Shown here: piece by piece, positions 45,691 to 56,958 of the stretch
Layout of the letters: each line of letters starts with the position of its first letter
Numbering within the stretch: the first letter of the stretch is position 1
NCBI GenBank assembly: GCA_010909165.1
Contig: MU008188.1
Coordinates: forward strand, 496,001-560,000
Direction of reading: 5' to 3'
From: Anthoceros angustus
Taxonomy: Eukaryota > Streptophyta > Anthocerotopsida > Anthocerotales > Anthocerotaceae
Length of the DNA: 64,000 bases
Notes under the pieces: model-generated
Told to the model about the DNA's origin: nothing
Seen by the model: the letters and a program-made list of their open reading frames with translations, nothing else
The model's database searches: none
Program-made: the position numbers and the translations under genes

Positions 45691-46423
45691 TCATTGTATC
45701 CAGCCTCCTTCAAGTCCCATACATAAGTTTGGCTGACATCTCCTTTCCTCCCACACAAGCGAAACAAGCTCCGACGTAATGGACTTAGGGCTCGGATAAG
45801 TGATTTGCTTACGATAGTGAGCTTTCAACTCAGGAATCCTGTCTAGCCATGTGAGCCACTGCATCGGTCTCCTCATCTATTGAATGTATCCCATTATTAA
45901 AAAAAAATCGATTGTTACAACTAGGCTCACCTTCATTCCCAAAGTAGGCAAAGGGCTTAGCTTTTAGATTGTTCCTCTTTTCCACGACAATGCATTTATG
46001 GAGAGACATCCCTTGTTGAACCTTCACTCCCTTCTCTGCCAAAATTTCATTATACATGTCAAGAGTAATGTCATAAGGGTTGTACTTCGTGGGATAATCA
46101 ACAGAAAGGAACAAGCACGCAAGATTGTACTTCCAACATTCGATTATGTTGGAGAACATTTGATCACACACATGTGCCATTGTCCAGCAGCGACCCCCAT
46201 CTCTATGGGTGGAGCATTGTTTTACTCATTGCTCTAAACCAAAAAAATGTTGCATTGCCCGTCGACACCGGAATTGCATCACTTGGTAGCTTAGTGTATT
46301 ATCCTTGATCCAACCTACAAGGGCAAAGTTATGGAAGCAATTAGTGATGAGAACGGCATGAAGGGACCATAAGACTGCATTTTGGACCAACCGTCTTGGC
46401 CTATGCTTCCATAAGACCTGCAT
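45691..46423 (-). other. Unidentified coding fragment in shifted frames
   Basis: Minus-strand frames 46180-45830 (it contains CDQMFSNIIECWKYNLACLF, YPTKYNPYDITLDMYNEILA, KPFAYFGNEGEPSCNNRFFF) and 45876-45691 (LTWLDRIPELKAHYRKQITY) join by a one-base shift near 45850, so they are one former protein. 46423-46226 may be upstream coding sequence. The composition is protein-like, but I do not recognise the family. Confidence 0.45.
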
Positions 46424-46788
46424 TTATCACAATCCTCGTATTATTAAAGTGGGACATATTAAAGAAACTTGAAATGAAAGATGTTCCGAGAACAGTGCAA
46501 AATCAAACTGAGATACCATACGGACTTCACAAAAAAGACAAAGCAAGCAGTTGAGCAATTGAGATTTAATCAAAATTTAATTTTAAAAATGTATAATTTT
46601 AAGTGTTCAAGATTTCTTCTTATGCTTAACGCCACCGTGTTAGATGGGTGGAGTTTCAATCAACCGTAATTTTGCACCCAACACAGTGATAGGAGTTCGA
46701 ACTCTAAGTTCGTCCAGAGGCAGGATGTGAGGAATGATAAACCTCCAGAAATAATATTACACCGGCTTTGTGGGGTGGAGGCGCTGAG
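46424..46788. other. 3' flank of the SUMT gene
   Basis: AT-rich to 46700, no gene recognised. It should contain the 3' end of the minus-strand methyltransferase transcript. Confidence 0.4.
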
Positions 46789-48456
46789 CTAGCCATGCTG
46801 CAGATGCTGGCTCGGCAGCAGCGGATCAGGAGGCCTGTTCTTCCTCTCTCTGGGTTGCGGTTCAGAACCGATCCCGAAAGTATGCGGGCCGTAGGGCCAG
46901 AGGGGCGACAAAGCGACCACCCGTCCTATAATGATGAGGGTTGGAGAGACTAACTGCTGTGCGGCAACGTCTCCGGGCAAATTGTGGAGATGCGCGAAAA
47001 CCTGCCACATCAACGGTGCCTTCACAATTCAGAGACAAGACGAAAGGCAGACGAGTGTGAAGCAAATTACGATTGTGATAGCTAGGGACATACGATGCGT
47101 TGATGGGCTGTGGTGCCTCTCTCCACTGCCACAGCTGGAGTGTCGGGCGCCAGACCATTAGCCAGGAGCTTGGCAGCTAACCCAGGTAGCGTGGCAAGGC
47201 CCATGTAGATTACCAGGGTGGAGTCGGGATCTGCAGCTTGCTCTGCAACGTAGAGTGGATCCTCTCCGCCCTTCCGACTGTGTCCCGTGAGAAACCTGAC
47301 GCTGCAAGGCAAGCAGTGAAGCGCAGTACAGTGAAGGGTGCATCAGTACACTCTCAAATGTCAGAAGGATGGTACATGCATAGCAGGCCGTGAAAGCAAG
47401 CAAAGCACCTGCTCACCTGTTTGCGGCACCTCTGTGGGTGAGAGGGATGCCGAGCTCTGCCCCGATTCCAGAGGCAGCCGTGATCCCTGCATGCCATGCC
47501 AGCATGTGATTAGGAACGGGGAATGTGGAAAATGAGGGGAATCAGGGATGTGCGGAAGAGGCAGAGTAGTACCAGGCACTACGTTCACCTCCACGCCCCG
47601 TGCCTGTAAGAAATCCATTTCCTCACCACCTCGGCCGAAAACCTGTCGTAAGGAAAGGCGAGGCAAGCTGAGCAAATCTGTGGTAGGACTGGCACCAGGG
47701 ATATGACAAGGAAAGAGATAGGATGGAAAGTTGGTTTACCAAAGGATCCCCACCCTTGAGTCTCAAAACCGTGGCACCGGCCTCTGCAAAATTGAGCAGC
47801 AGCTCATGGATTTCATCCTGCAAGAAGTGGCACACAATTAGCATGCTCATAGGAATCCTGACATGACAGTTGGAAGTCGGGTTGAGGGAGTCATTCACCT
47901 GGGTGCGGCTGTGGAAACCGGATGTCTTGCCCACGTACAGCAGGCGGGCCTGGTCGTGAACCAGTCTCAAGATATCAGTAGACACCAATCGATCGTAGAG
48001 CACCAAATCGGCCTGTTGCATCAAGCGCACAGCCTTGAGAGTGAGCAGCTCGGGGTCGCCAGGTCCCGTGCCCACCAGGAACACATTGCCAGTGCCCCGC
48101 TTGCCGCCATTGCCGGAGGCGGGGTCCTGCTCCTGCGCCAGACGTCTGCTTCTGAGCAGGCGCAGAAGATCTCGCAGCTCCGGCAGACGCTCCTCCAAAT
48201 CCAGTTCTTCCTCCACCTGAAGCAGATCGGGTCCCGAGTAGTGACTGCTGCTGCAGTTGCGGGACCGTTGCACCCATCGGATCCCGGTGAAGGGGCCCCG
48301 GGAGGAGCTCAGCTCTGCACGCCACTCGCAACTCTTCCGCACCGCCCAAGCCCCCGCCCATTTGCGAGGCACCACGGATGGTACCCTCACGCCATTTGAT
48401 AACTCGAAAGGAATGCCCAGTGCAATCCTCGAGCTGGGCACTTGAGCAGCGCTCAT
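46789..48456 (-). CDS. UPM1: Uroporphyrinogen-III C-methyltransferase (siroheme pathway)
   Basis: Uses SAM to methylate uroporphyrinogen III at C2 and C7, giving precorrin-2 for siroheme, the cofactor of plastid nitrite and sulfite reductases. Exons in transcript order: 48456-47899, 47817-47740, 47642-47573, 47486-47417, 47301-47094, 47001-46789. All introns are GT-AG and the phases close to 398 residues. The first ~75 residues are Arg/Ser-rich without a domain and fit a chloroplast transit peptide. Then come VGTGPGDPELLTLKA (SAM-binding P-loop, ~130), LKGGDPLVFGRGGEE (207-220), PGITAASG, PLTHRGAANSVRFLTGH and SPTLIIIGRVV, the standard SUMT/CobA signatures. ATG 48456 is the first Met. It is head-to-head with the dehydrogenase at 48598, 141 bp between start codons. 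Confidence 0.96.
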
Positions 48457-48597
48457 CTCGCACCTCGTCACCCTGATGTAGGGCTGTGCTTCTATAAATC
48501 ACCGGAATCTGCACGCTGGACGTGGCGAACTGGCAAGTCCATCCCGCCCAGTTCCGAAGAGTCAGTAATCAGTTAAACTGTGGTGTGGGCAGCAGCC
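48457..48597. promoter_or_regulatory. Candidate bidirectional promoter SUMT / HIBADH
   Basis: Only 141 bp separate the two ATGs of divergently transcribed genes, so both leaders and core promoters must lie here or extend into the neighbouring 5' coding parts. Seen on the + strand: a TATA-like CTATAAAT at about 48490 and an ACGTGG core near 48522. No experimental support; inference from spacing. Confidence 0.6.
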
Positions 48598-50732
48598 ATG
48601 GCGCCGCTACGTTCCGTGGCACACTTGGCTTCCAGATTTCATCAGGGCAGGCAGCAGACTGTCCGCAGCTCGTCTACAGCTGCTGCAGCAGCAGCCTATC
48701 CCCTGGTACGTCGTGAGCTATTGGGTTTCACCTCTGTTGCACGAATGGTGAAGTTTCTCTGCTGTTGTGTGTGGCAGAGGGTTGGTTTCATAGGCTTGGG
48801 CAGCATGGGCTCTCGCATGGCTGCAAACCTTCTCCAGGCAGGTCATCTTCTCACTGTTCATGACAGGCATGTTGCTCTCACAACGCTGGAACGCGGTGCC
48901 CTTAACCCCTGAAGAAAACCTTCTAATCTGGCTAAACTGGAATTCATGTGATAAATCGAGCACTGGCAGGGATGCGTCAGCGTTGCAGGCGTGTTCGAGC
49001 AAGGGAGCCGCTGTTGCACAGAGTCCCCGTGGAGTAGCTGAGCAGAGCGATGTGGTAATCACGATGTTGCCATCCTCGGAGAATGTGAGTTCTGGCCTTC
49101 CTAGTTACCGGCCTTCAAAGGAAGGCTGCTGTACAAGATATGTCTTGAGATGCACGTTCTCTTTACTCTCATCGGCTTGAACTCCCTGGGTGTCCACTGT
49201 CCAAGAGGCTGACGCTTATTGTGTCCATTGCCCGGCTCTCCAGGTGATGGATGTCTACAGTGGTGACATGGGCATGTTGATCGATGGTTTACGACCATCA
49301 CTGCTCATCGATTGCTCCACTATTGAGCCTAAAGTGTCGAGAGACATAGCAGCAAAAGCTCAAACGTACAGGCTGGCAGAGTGCTCAAGTAATTTTTGGT
49401 CGACGAAAACTTTGAAGCATTTAAATTCAAGTTATCCAGCCACTACTGCACTGCAACCTTTTGCACTCTACTAGAGCGCTCAGAGAATGGATGGTGGGCA
49501 GGAGATGTTGGAGGCGGAGGTCACCCCATAGTTCTGGATGCCCCAGTATCTGGAGGGGTTATTGGAGCAGAGGCAGCGTCTCTTAGCTTTATGGTACAGT
49601 CTCTTCTCAACTCAGTCTTTCCAGTATTTCTTCCTTCTGTTCAGCAATGTGTCTGATTCACACATGGAATATGCCGTAGGTGGGTGGTCCGGAGAAGGGT
49701 TTGAAAGCTGCAGAGCCATTACTGCTGGCTATGGGGAAACGCATCATAGCATGTGGGGATTCTGGAAATGGTGCTGTAAGCGTACATCATTGTCGAACCC
49801 TTTTTTAGATTAGTTCTCAACCTGAAGTTGTGTATGCATTTGCAAGCTTGTAGCTTCATGTACTAGATAATAGGCTCGGTAGCTCCCTGTACTATGTCAG
49901 GTCAGTCTTCATTTTCTGCACACCTTTGTCATGATCATGCGGCTCAACTGCTGCTGTAGGCAGCCATGTTTGGTTGACCTGTTGTTTGGTTTTGCGCTTC
50001 TCTTACAGGCAGCAAAACTATGCAACAACATGGCTTTGGCAGTTAGCATGGCTGCCATATCTGAAGCCTTGGTCCTTGGCCAGAAGTTGGGCATAGATGC
50101 ACACACCTTGACCAGCATACTGAATTGCTCCTCGGCAAGGTGTTGGAGCAGGTATTTGCATATATAGATTACAAGGTAGCTGTAGCTGTGGCCTTCTAAG
50201 GTCTACAAAGCAACTTTAGAATCGTTTGCAATTGTCGAAGCGCTTCTGACAACTGTCCTTGTACAGCGACACTTGCAACCCTGTACCTGGGGTTATGGCC
50301 GGAGTACCTGCGTCCCGAGATTATGAAGGAGGGTTTGCCACTCAACTTATGGTGAGAATATTCGCCTTCTTTGGTAGCTCTCAGGAACTTTTATCCCGTC
50401 TCAGATTTTCATACGAATTATCAGTCAGCATTTCTGAAATGTCCTTTTCGAGATGCAGACAAAAGATTTGAAGCTCGTGCTACGAGCTGCGGAAGAAGCG
50501 GGCTGTGTGAAAACCCCTCTTGCTGCGACAGTGTATGACATGTAAGGCCTTCTCTAACTTTTGGACAGGCTGTGGACTCGAGTGGAAACTAAGAGACTGT
50601 GAGATTGGGCGATGCAGGTACTCAGAGATATGTCGTCAGGGTAATGGAAGAAAAGATTTCAGCAGCATATTTTCTTATCTGTACAGGGGACAACCAGAGT
50701 TGGTTGTAGGTGAGGAATCGTTCATCCGATAG
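48598..50732 (+). CDS. HIBADH: 3-hydroxyisobutyrate dehydrogenase, mitochondrial type
   Basis: Oxidises 3-hydroxyisobutyrate to methylmalonate semialdehyde with NAD+ in valine breakdown. Ten exons: 48598-48705, 48778-48866, 48970-49084, 49244-49388, 49502-49593, 49680-49775, 50009-50151, 50267-50351, 50459-50541, 50618-50732, giving 356 residues. The Arg/Ala/Ser-rich first ~35 residues look like an organellar presequence. Then RVGFIGLGSMGSRMAANL (Rossmann NAD site, 37-54), VVITMLPSSEN, DCSTIEP, LDAPVSGGVIGAEA (164-177) and NGAAAKLCNNM with catalytic Lys218 and Asn222. The second intron (48867-48969) uses GC-AG ends, the choice that gives VHDRDASALQ and keeps phase. C-terminus KDFSSIFSYLY fits the family. 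Confidence 0.95.
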
Positions 50733-51564
50733 GTACAGACCGTCAGGGTCAAGTAGTTGTGACAGTGCAGAATTCTCAGCTGATGCAGCTCAAGTAGGAA
50801 GACATGGAACATAATTCTATTCCCAAATCAAGCGGTAACGAATTCATATCAGTGGCGGCAAAGTCTTTTAGCGGAGCTGAATCAGGTAGATTCCTTCAGA
50901 AGTCGGAGCTGTTGAGTAATGTTTCGAATCTGCGAGACCGTGTTTGTGTATAAATCTGCAAACGAAACACACGCATCATCACGCGAAGCATCATTCCTGG
51001 AGCACGGTTCATGTAGAAGTTCGCCAGCATAATTCAAGTGCCAGGAATTTACCATAGCAAAGGCCGTGCGCGTGCTGCAGCCAATGACCATTGGTGAAAC
51101 AACGTCGTGCAATGCAACCGCCAGGACAGGCCAAGTATCTCCACGAGGCCATAGTAAAGGCAAGAGCCTGCTAAAGAACGCGAACGCGACGAAGGGGCGT
51201 GCTCCCTGTCGGAACGTTCTCCATTGCTCCTGCCATCACAGCCTGCAAGTTCCGGCACTGTACGGGACACAGTTAGAAACATCAGAGTACCTGTGCTCAA
51301 ACTGAAATCCTGAACATTAACGAGGGTCGAAACACGAGAAGGTGCTAAGGACTAAGTGCGGACAACTAACCTAAGAAGTTGCAATCGGAGTGGTGACGCG
51401 TGAGGTGGCGAAGCGCAAACCAGAATCCGACCGACCTCTGAGAGCAATGTTCCATCCTCGAATAATATTTGCCAGCAAGGACCTGGCAAGCATGCTTGTG
51501 GTGTGCAGCAAGCTGATACTATTTATTCAGTTGCATTGCGGAAAGAACGGAGAACATTGTTCTA
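50733..51564. other. Intergenic, converging 3' ends of HIBADH and TPD1-like
   Basis: Small ORFs only; none carries a recognisable motif. The two neighbouring genes converge here. Confidence 0.5.
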
Positions 51565-52391
51565 TCAGTAGCGTTGGCAGCCTTGGACGAATTTCACCTC
51601 CAGTGCATACTCGAACGAATTTGAATACTGAAAATACACACTGTGACCAGCTTCGATAGGCTTGCCGTCATTCACTAAACAATCATTGTACCTAATACGC
51701 CTGAAGGTGTTGGGAAGGACTAAATTGGCTGAAGCAAACCAGCCACAGGAAATATGCACATTGGAAATGGGGCAGTCTACGGCGCATAGGTTGAAGATCT
51801 GAACGGTAAAAGTTGGAATGCCGCTGGGAGAAGGGCTTGATTGGCCCTGAAAAATACTTATATCAGATTTGGTACAGGATTCTGCAATACGAACCACCCT
51901 GATCGAGCATGAGGAATTTGAACAAAGGCATGGTAGTAAAAAGGGAGAAACGAAAACAACACTACCAGTCCAGGCAAGAAACGTAAAGGGGAGGCAGACA
52001 GGCAGTAAGCTGGTCCAGTACTCACGCAGGAGCTTCCGGTTGCCGTGCTTGAATTTCCTAGCGCGAATCACTGCTACATCCTCCGCGGTGAGCAAATCTG
52101 GAACAAATCCCCCACTCTCATTGTGCAGCACCTGCACCGCGCGCTCCAAATCTGCAAGGAGTGAATATGCCAAGGACAAATTCAGAAGGAGACAAAGCGC
52201 GGTCTGAGTACAGGCCAAGGCACAAAAACATGTTGGACGATGAAGAGAGTTGCTGTGTCCAAGGCTTCCGGAAACAGACCTTGGCTGTCAGCAGCCTTGG
52301 ATGCGGCGAGGACGGCTGTGGGAGAGTAGAGGAGAAGGCAGAGGAGCAACAGACATCTCCGCAGCATGCGAGAAGGTTGAGCGGCTGCCAT
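51565..52391 (-). CDS. TPD1-like secreted cysteine-rich protein
   Basis: Resembles TAPETUM DETERMINANT1, a small secreted ligand of the EMS1 receptor kinase in flowering plants; relatives occur across land plants. Three exons in transcript order: 52391-52280, 52151-52026, 51881-51565, GT-AG, 184 residues. Residues ~1-30 form a signal peptide (RRCLLLLCLLLYSPTAVLAA). A variable linker follows, then the C-terminal TPD1 domain: SCTKSDISIFQ, PSGIPTFTVQIFNLC, VHISCGWF, FRRIRYNDCLVNDGKPI, FQYSNSFEYAL and a terminal GCQRY. Six or more Cys in the domain are conserved in position with TPD1. The donor CCTGC/GTGAGT makes residue 80 Gln. Role here is inferred from the family only. Confidence 0.9.
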
Positions 52392-53650
52392 CTCCTAAGC
52401 TATGAAATACGCGAGAAGACCACGGCGCGGAAGAGAATATATAGCCCGAGGAGCCGGTGGCGGCGCCACAATCCTGGTCGTATCGGGTTCCCGAGGCTGT
52501 GCTGGCGGCGCCGCAATCCTGGCTGTAGCGCTTGTGACTAGATACTTCCTGGCCAGAATCAGAATCGATCATAATTGGCAGCGGAGGGAAGTCGCAATCG
52601 CAGTCAAAAACTAGAATGCTTGTTCCCGCTGGCAGGCCGCCAGACGATTGTTTGCATGGAGACTGCGTTGGCTGAAGCGTCGCTCCCTGGAGCACAAACT
52701 GGCCACAAGCTGCATTCCATCCCAGTTTGGCAGTCAGTGGAAATCAAGATAGGGAGCGGAGACGAAGAGCGTTGGAAGCGACAAGATCGCGTCGCATGGC
52801 ATCTCGGGAAATTGCGGTCCCAGGACTCGGTCCGGTGAAAACGAAAAGCCACAGCACAGAAGAGAAGAGCAGGGCGGTGCGAGCTGGAGGAGGGGGAACG
52901 GCAGGCAGAATTTTGCATGGGAGGGCTGCGAGGCAGGCCCGAGCTGGGGAGCAAGCGGGAGGAAGAAATTGGCAGCGGGGGATGCTCAACTGCAGCACGC
53001 GAGGCGAGGCGAGGCGAGGCGAGGGGAGGGGAGGCGAGGCGAGGCGAGGCGAGGCGAAGCGAGGGGAGGCGAGAGCGGGAAGACACTCTCGCTGGCCGCT
53101 CATGAGCCGGGAAGTGGAGCGGGTTGGGGGAAAGAGAGAGAAAGAGAGAGAGAGAGAGAGGTTCTGGTGGAAACGGTGAGCATAGGTAAATTTTTCTTGG
53201 CGAGGCGCGGTAAGTTTTTAGTCTTGGACGTTAAAAGTTGAGGCACACCTGGCAGGCCGTGCACGCGTTTGCGTTTTCGGCGGCCGGTGCCTGGTTAGCA
53301 GTAAAGGCTGCGGCGCGAATCAGCGATATGTGCGCTGCGGGTTTACTGTATATGTCGGGTCGGGTCGGGTCGGGTCGGGTGAATGGTCCGGGTCCGGTCC
53401 CTGAGAACTGCCGCATGGGCCATCGGAATGCTCAATCATGCCCCTTCACGCTCGTCAACGACCCGCCTTCCCACCACCACGCCATATCAGTTTCACCACT
53501 TACAAAAAGCATATGCCGTTATTACGTTACACATTCTGCTCCTTGCATGCCCATACTTGGAATGCCTATGTTCCATGTATATAAGTCAAAAAAAGCCCAA
53601 TATTCGAAGGTCAACATGTTTGTCTTGCGGGTGAGGTGAAATACTATCCA
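52392..53650. other. GC-rich upstream region of TPD1-like with simple repeats
   Basis: No gene. Contains a (GAGGC)n/(GGCGA)n purine-rich tract at about 53001-53078, a (GA)n tract at about 53131-53161 and (GGGTC)5 at about 53356-53381. Long ORFs across it on both strands (Ser/Pro/Leu or Arg/Gly-rich) come from the repeats. Confidence 0.6.
53001..53078. repeat. (GAGGC)n purine-rich tract
   Basis: About 15 units of GAGGC with GAGGG and GAAGC variants. All purines but the C; G-rich on the + strand. Confidence 0.95.
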
Positions 53651-53662
53651 GGCTCCTATTAA

Positions 53663-53776
53663 ATAATCCTAAGTTTTTTTTGATCATTTATGCTATTTTT
53701 AAAATAGTATTAAATATTTTAGATATATATAATTTAAAAAAAATTATATATAGTTTTTTAAAACTTAGGAATATAA
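53663..53776. repeat. AT-rich hairpin-forming inverted repeat
   Basis: AATCCTAAGTTTTTTT at the left and AAAACTTAGGAATAT at the right are inverted copies around an AT-only core with internal TATATATAATTT/AAATTATATATA symmetry. Size (~115 bp) and composition suit a MITE, but no target duplication is clear. Confidence 0.65.
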
Positions 53777-55055
53777 TATTCCAGATTTTAAATGAATCTT
53801 TACTACCTCAAGCTTTTGTTCACTAGATTATAACAAGTTTCAAAATACAAGGCGTTCGAAGATGTGTCGTTTTGAAATTGGGCTGATGATTTAAAAACCA
53901 ACAAACTACTTCAAGAACTTATGGCTCGCATTAGCCTCAAAGCAAACCCATGTTGCAAACCCATGTACCAATTGCTCGTCATGTGCATACTATTTTCCAA
54001 GAAGCGGATAAGGTGCATATCCATTTGTTGGGAAAGGATGGAGAGTTAGATAAGGCGCATATCCATTTATTAGAAAAGGATGGAGAGTTGGGGTTCTTCT
54101 TCTTGTGAGGTTTCTTGTGAAGTGTAGATGTTAGATTTGTGGATTCCTTTGATGGCATGGCCCATTTGTATCCCACTTGGGTACACAAGGAAATATTATA
54201 TCAAGAGTGTTCATATATTAGATGTGTACAAATCACTTGAATTATATTATATTATATTATATTATATTATTAGAATTAAAATTTACAAAAGCCAATAAGC
54301 ACTCGCCTGATAATTAGTGACAACGTTTATTTTCAAAACATATATGTAGGTACGGCAGTTACTTAGAGTACGAGGTAGAATTTTACAGTTGACGGCGATG
54401 ATTCGTGTGCAGACACAGTATATGTGTTGGGAGAGCGGCTGCAGAGCTCCGAGGTCCGAGGCGGAGCAGCAGGGGCCAGGGACAGGGCCGTGGGGGAGCA
54501 GGGGGTAGGGAGTCGGGACGGGCGGCCGGGCATCAGCATTGATGGAGGTGCAAGTGTCAACTGGAGTGGCTCCCGAGACAGGACCCACAGCATTTAAGGA
54601 GAGAGCTCAAAACCTTAACAAGAAATGGCATCTTCAGATTCTTGATTAAAGAAAACCAGGCTGGAATGAATGCAGGCAATGGCATGCTGGCTTCTCACAT
54701 GTGGAGCCGCTATTGAATGGCATGGGATCTGGCGCGTGAGTGATATTACAGTAATAAATTGCTTCCTCGGCTCGCCGTCCTGAACGCTGGTCATTAAGGT
54801 TAGGTGGGATGCGCGGCATGCCGGGTGAGCGGCCATCAACGCCAGATCGCACCCAGCAGCGCATCACGGCGGGGTCAGGCCGCGCCGCGCGCGCCTTCAA
54901 CCATTCAACGAGAGGGAACAGGAGAGCCTATACTCACACCTTGCTCGACACAGATCATTGATGAGATAGGTTGAAATACAGATCATCTACTCCACTCCAA
55001 TTTTGAAACCGTTACAAGGCTCGATCTCCCGCTTGTCGCGCTACTGCCTCTCTAT
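53777..55055. other. No gene recognised
   Basis: Contains a (TTATA)n pentanucleotide run at 54241-54272, two imperfect copies of a GATAAGGTGCATATCCATTT unit (54006, 54050) and a GC-rich patch at 54430-54560 without coding signal. Confidence 0.5.
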
Positions 55056-56958
55056 CTACATCATGAATGTTGCCTCCCCGCTGTGCCCCTCCTGCCACCC
55101 GGAGATTAGCTTGAACTTGCAAACGGGGCACGTAGCCTGCTGCCTCAGCCATTGATCAATGCAGCTGGCGTGGAACTGAAAGGCACACACATGGAACGCC
55201 TTGTCAGCAACCTTGCTGTGCGTCCACCACCACCACATGTTTTAGGTCATGGGGTAGCTAGCTCCTCACCTGATGTAAGCACGGTAAGCTGCGAACCATC
55301 TCTCCATCCACAACTTGCTCTAAACACACACTACAAGTCAGCTCCTCGTCCGAGGCTGCCTTTTTGCTTTCCGAGGTTCCCACCTCCCTTTTCTAACACA
55401 TGGAAACAACAACACCTTTAACGCCACGCACAAGAATCTCATGTTTCCCAGCAAAACACCACTTGAATTGGATACGGCAGAAAGACAGACGCACCGAGGT
55501 GATGTCCGAAGAGGATACCACACCCGCAGGTGGCATCGCAGCTACTGTGTCACTGCAGAACATGCGACATCAGGTAAGCGACCGAAGGCATAATTCCTTG
55601 ACCGGGAGAGATGAACCGCAGGATCGTATTGCCTTGCCTGAGTTCACCACTAGCAGTAGCGTCATAGCTGGATGAAGACTTGTACTTGTGTATCGGAAGG
55701 CAATTGATTTCTGCCTCGTTTAGGGCATCAACACGGGGCAAGTTGTCCCCATCAAGTGCTCGCAGTGCATCGTAGTCTACACAAAAACATGAAACACTTA
55801 GATGATTTGCCGACATACACTTCAAAAATCCAACCCATGGAACTGAAGGCTTCGGTGAACGGGGAAACACACCCAGATCATCAAACTCGCGATCTAAAAG
55901 GGCAAGCTGAAGCCTAAGCCCTTGCAGCCGACCACGAGTTGCAAATGCGATGGACGGCGGCATGCGCACACGCAACTCAGTGTGGCCCACCAATCCACCA
56001 GATCCCGCTGTGGCTGTTGCATGAGCATGGGCATGGGCTTGCGCTTGGAGCTGCTGACACATTGCATACATTCTAATACTTGTGGCCATCAAAAACACTC
56101 CAATCCCGAGCCATAACTGCAAGGACAGTGGACAAGAAACCCAGAAAGTCAGCATGAGTTGCTCATGGAGATGAGCTTATCTCATCTTGCAACAACGAAG
56201 GTATCACCGGGTCATCACATGTCACGAAACGTTCGCATTCTTATGACAGAAGTGTCAAAAAAGAGCACAGCAACCTTGTCTGCATGCCATGCTGAGAAAT
56301 TGCATTCACAATACATCTCAAACTGCATCTACAGCCCAAGTCTTGATAAAATCACCAGAAAGTTGGATGACCATTGCTGTGAGTTTAGAAGCATGAAGAG
56401 GAGCAATACTGCATTGACACACCATCCGAAAATGAGCATGTACAGTCGTGCTCTCATGCAACGAGCTGCCAGTCCTCTGAGCACTGTAGAGCAATCCTTT
56501 GCTCCCTCTAAAGTACTAACAGGAAAGGAAAAACATGTCACAGTTCTGCCCAGGGGATTAAACAAGACAAACATGTGAAAAAGATGGCCATGGGATTAGC
56601 ATTGATCGTTCGTCCTGCTCCATGGAATCTCTGCACAGGAAATTGACTGGGTGAGGAATCTGATCCTCATCACGTGAGGCTTGCAACGCAAAATAGCCTT
56701 TCCCACATGTCCCACAAAACCTAGATAGAGATAAGAAAAGAGAAAGCTGCTAACGGAAAGACAAAGACAAACAAAGATCGCTCAACATGGCTCCTTCTCA
56801 GATACTAAAAGCACAGGCACCCTACACAGCACTATCCTGCAATTTTGCTGAAGGGTAGGGTTAGAGCACACTACACTTCTCCGCTCAGGCAGGAAGTTCG
56901 AAATAGGCTGAAAACCGCTCTCCAGGTCACCTCTTGATCCCCGAAAGACAAAACTCAT
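55056..56958 (-). CDS. SDIR1: SDIR1-type RING-H2 E3 ubiquitin ligase, membrane-anchored
   Basis: Closely matches Arabidopsis SDIR1, an ER-membrane E3 ligase acting in ABA and salt/drought responses. Exons in transcript order: 56958-56877, 56483-56356, 56116-55873, 55776-55638, 55552-55495, 55392-55270, 55175-55056, giving 297 residues. It starts MSFVFRGSRGDLESGF as in SDIR1. Two membrane segments span ~43-60 and ~71-88 (LWLGIGVFLMATSIRMYA). Then a His/Ala-rich linker, HTELR...ATRGRLQGLRLQLALLDRE and DALRALDGDN. The C-terminal RING-H2 has all eight ligands: C237, C240, C255, H257, H260, C263, C274, C277. The fourth intron has GC-AG ends (AG/GCAAGG), the only join that keeps frame into exon 5. 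Other introns are GT-AG. Confidence 0.96.

Noticed and set aside
48457-48514. Upstream starts for SUMT (apparent Met at 48471 and the ORF beginning at 48514)
   Set aside because: The codon at 48471 is GTG, and the 48514 ORF is in another frame. ATG 48456 is the first proper start in frame.
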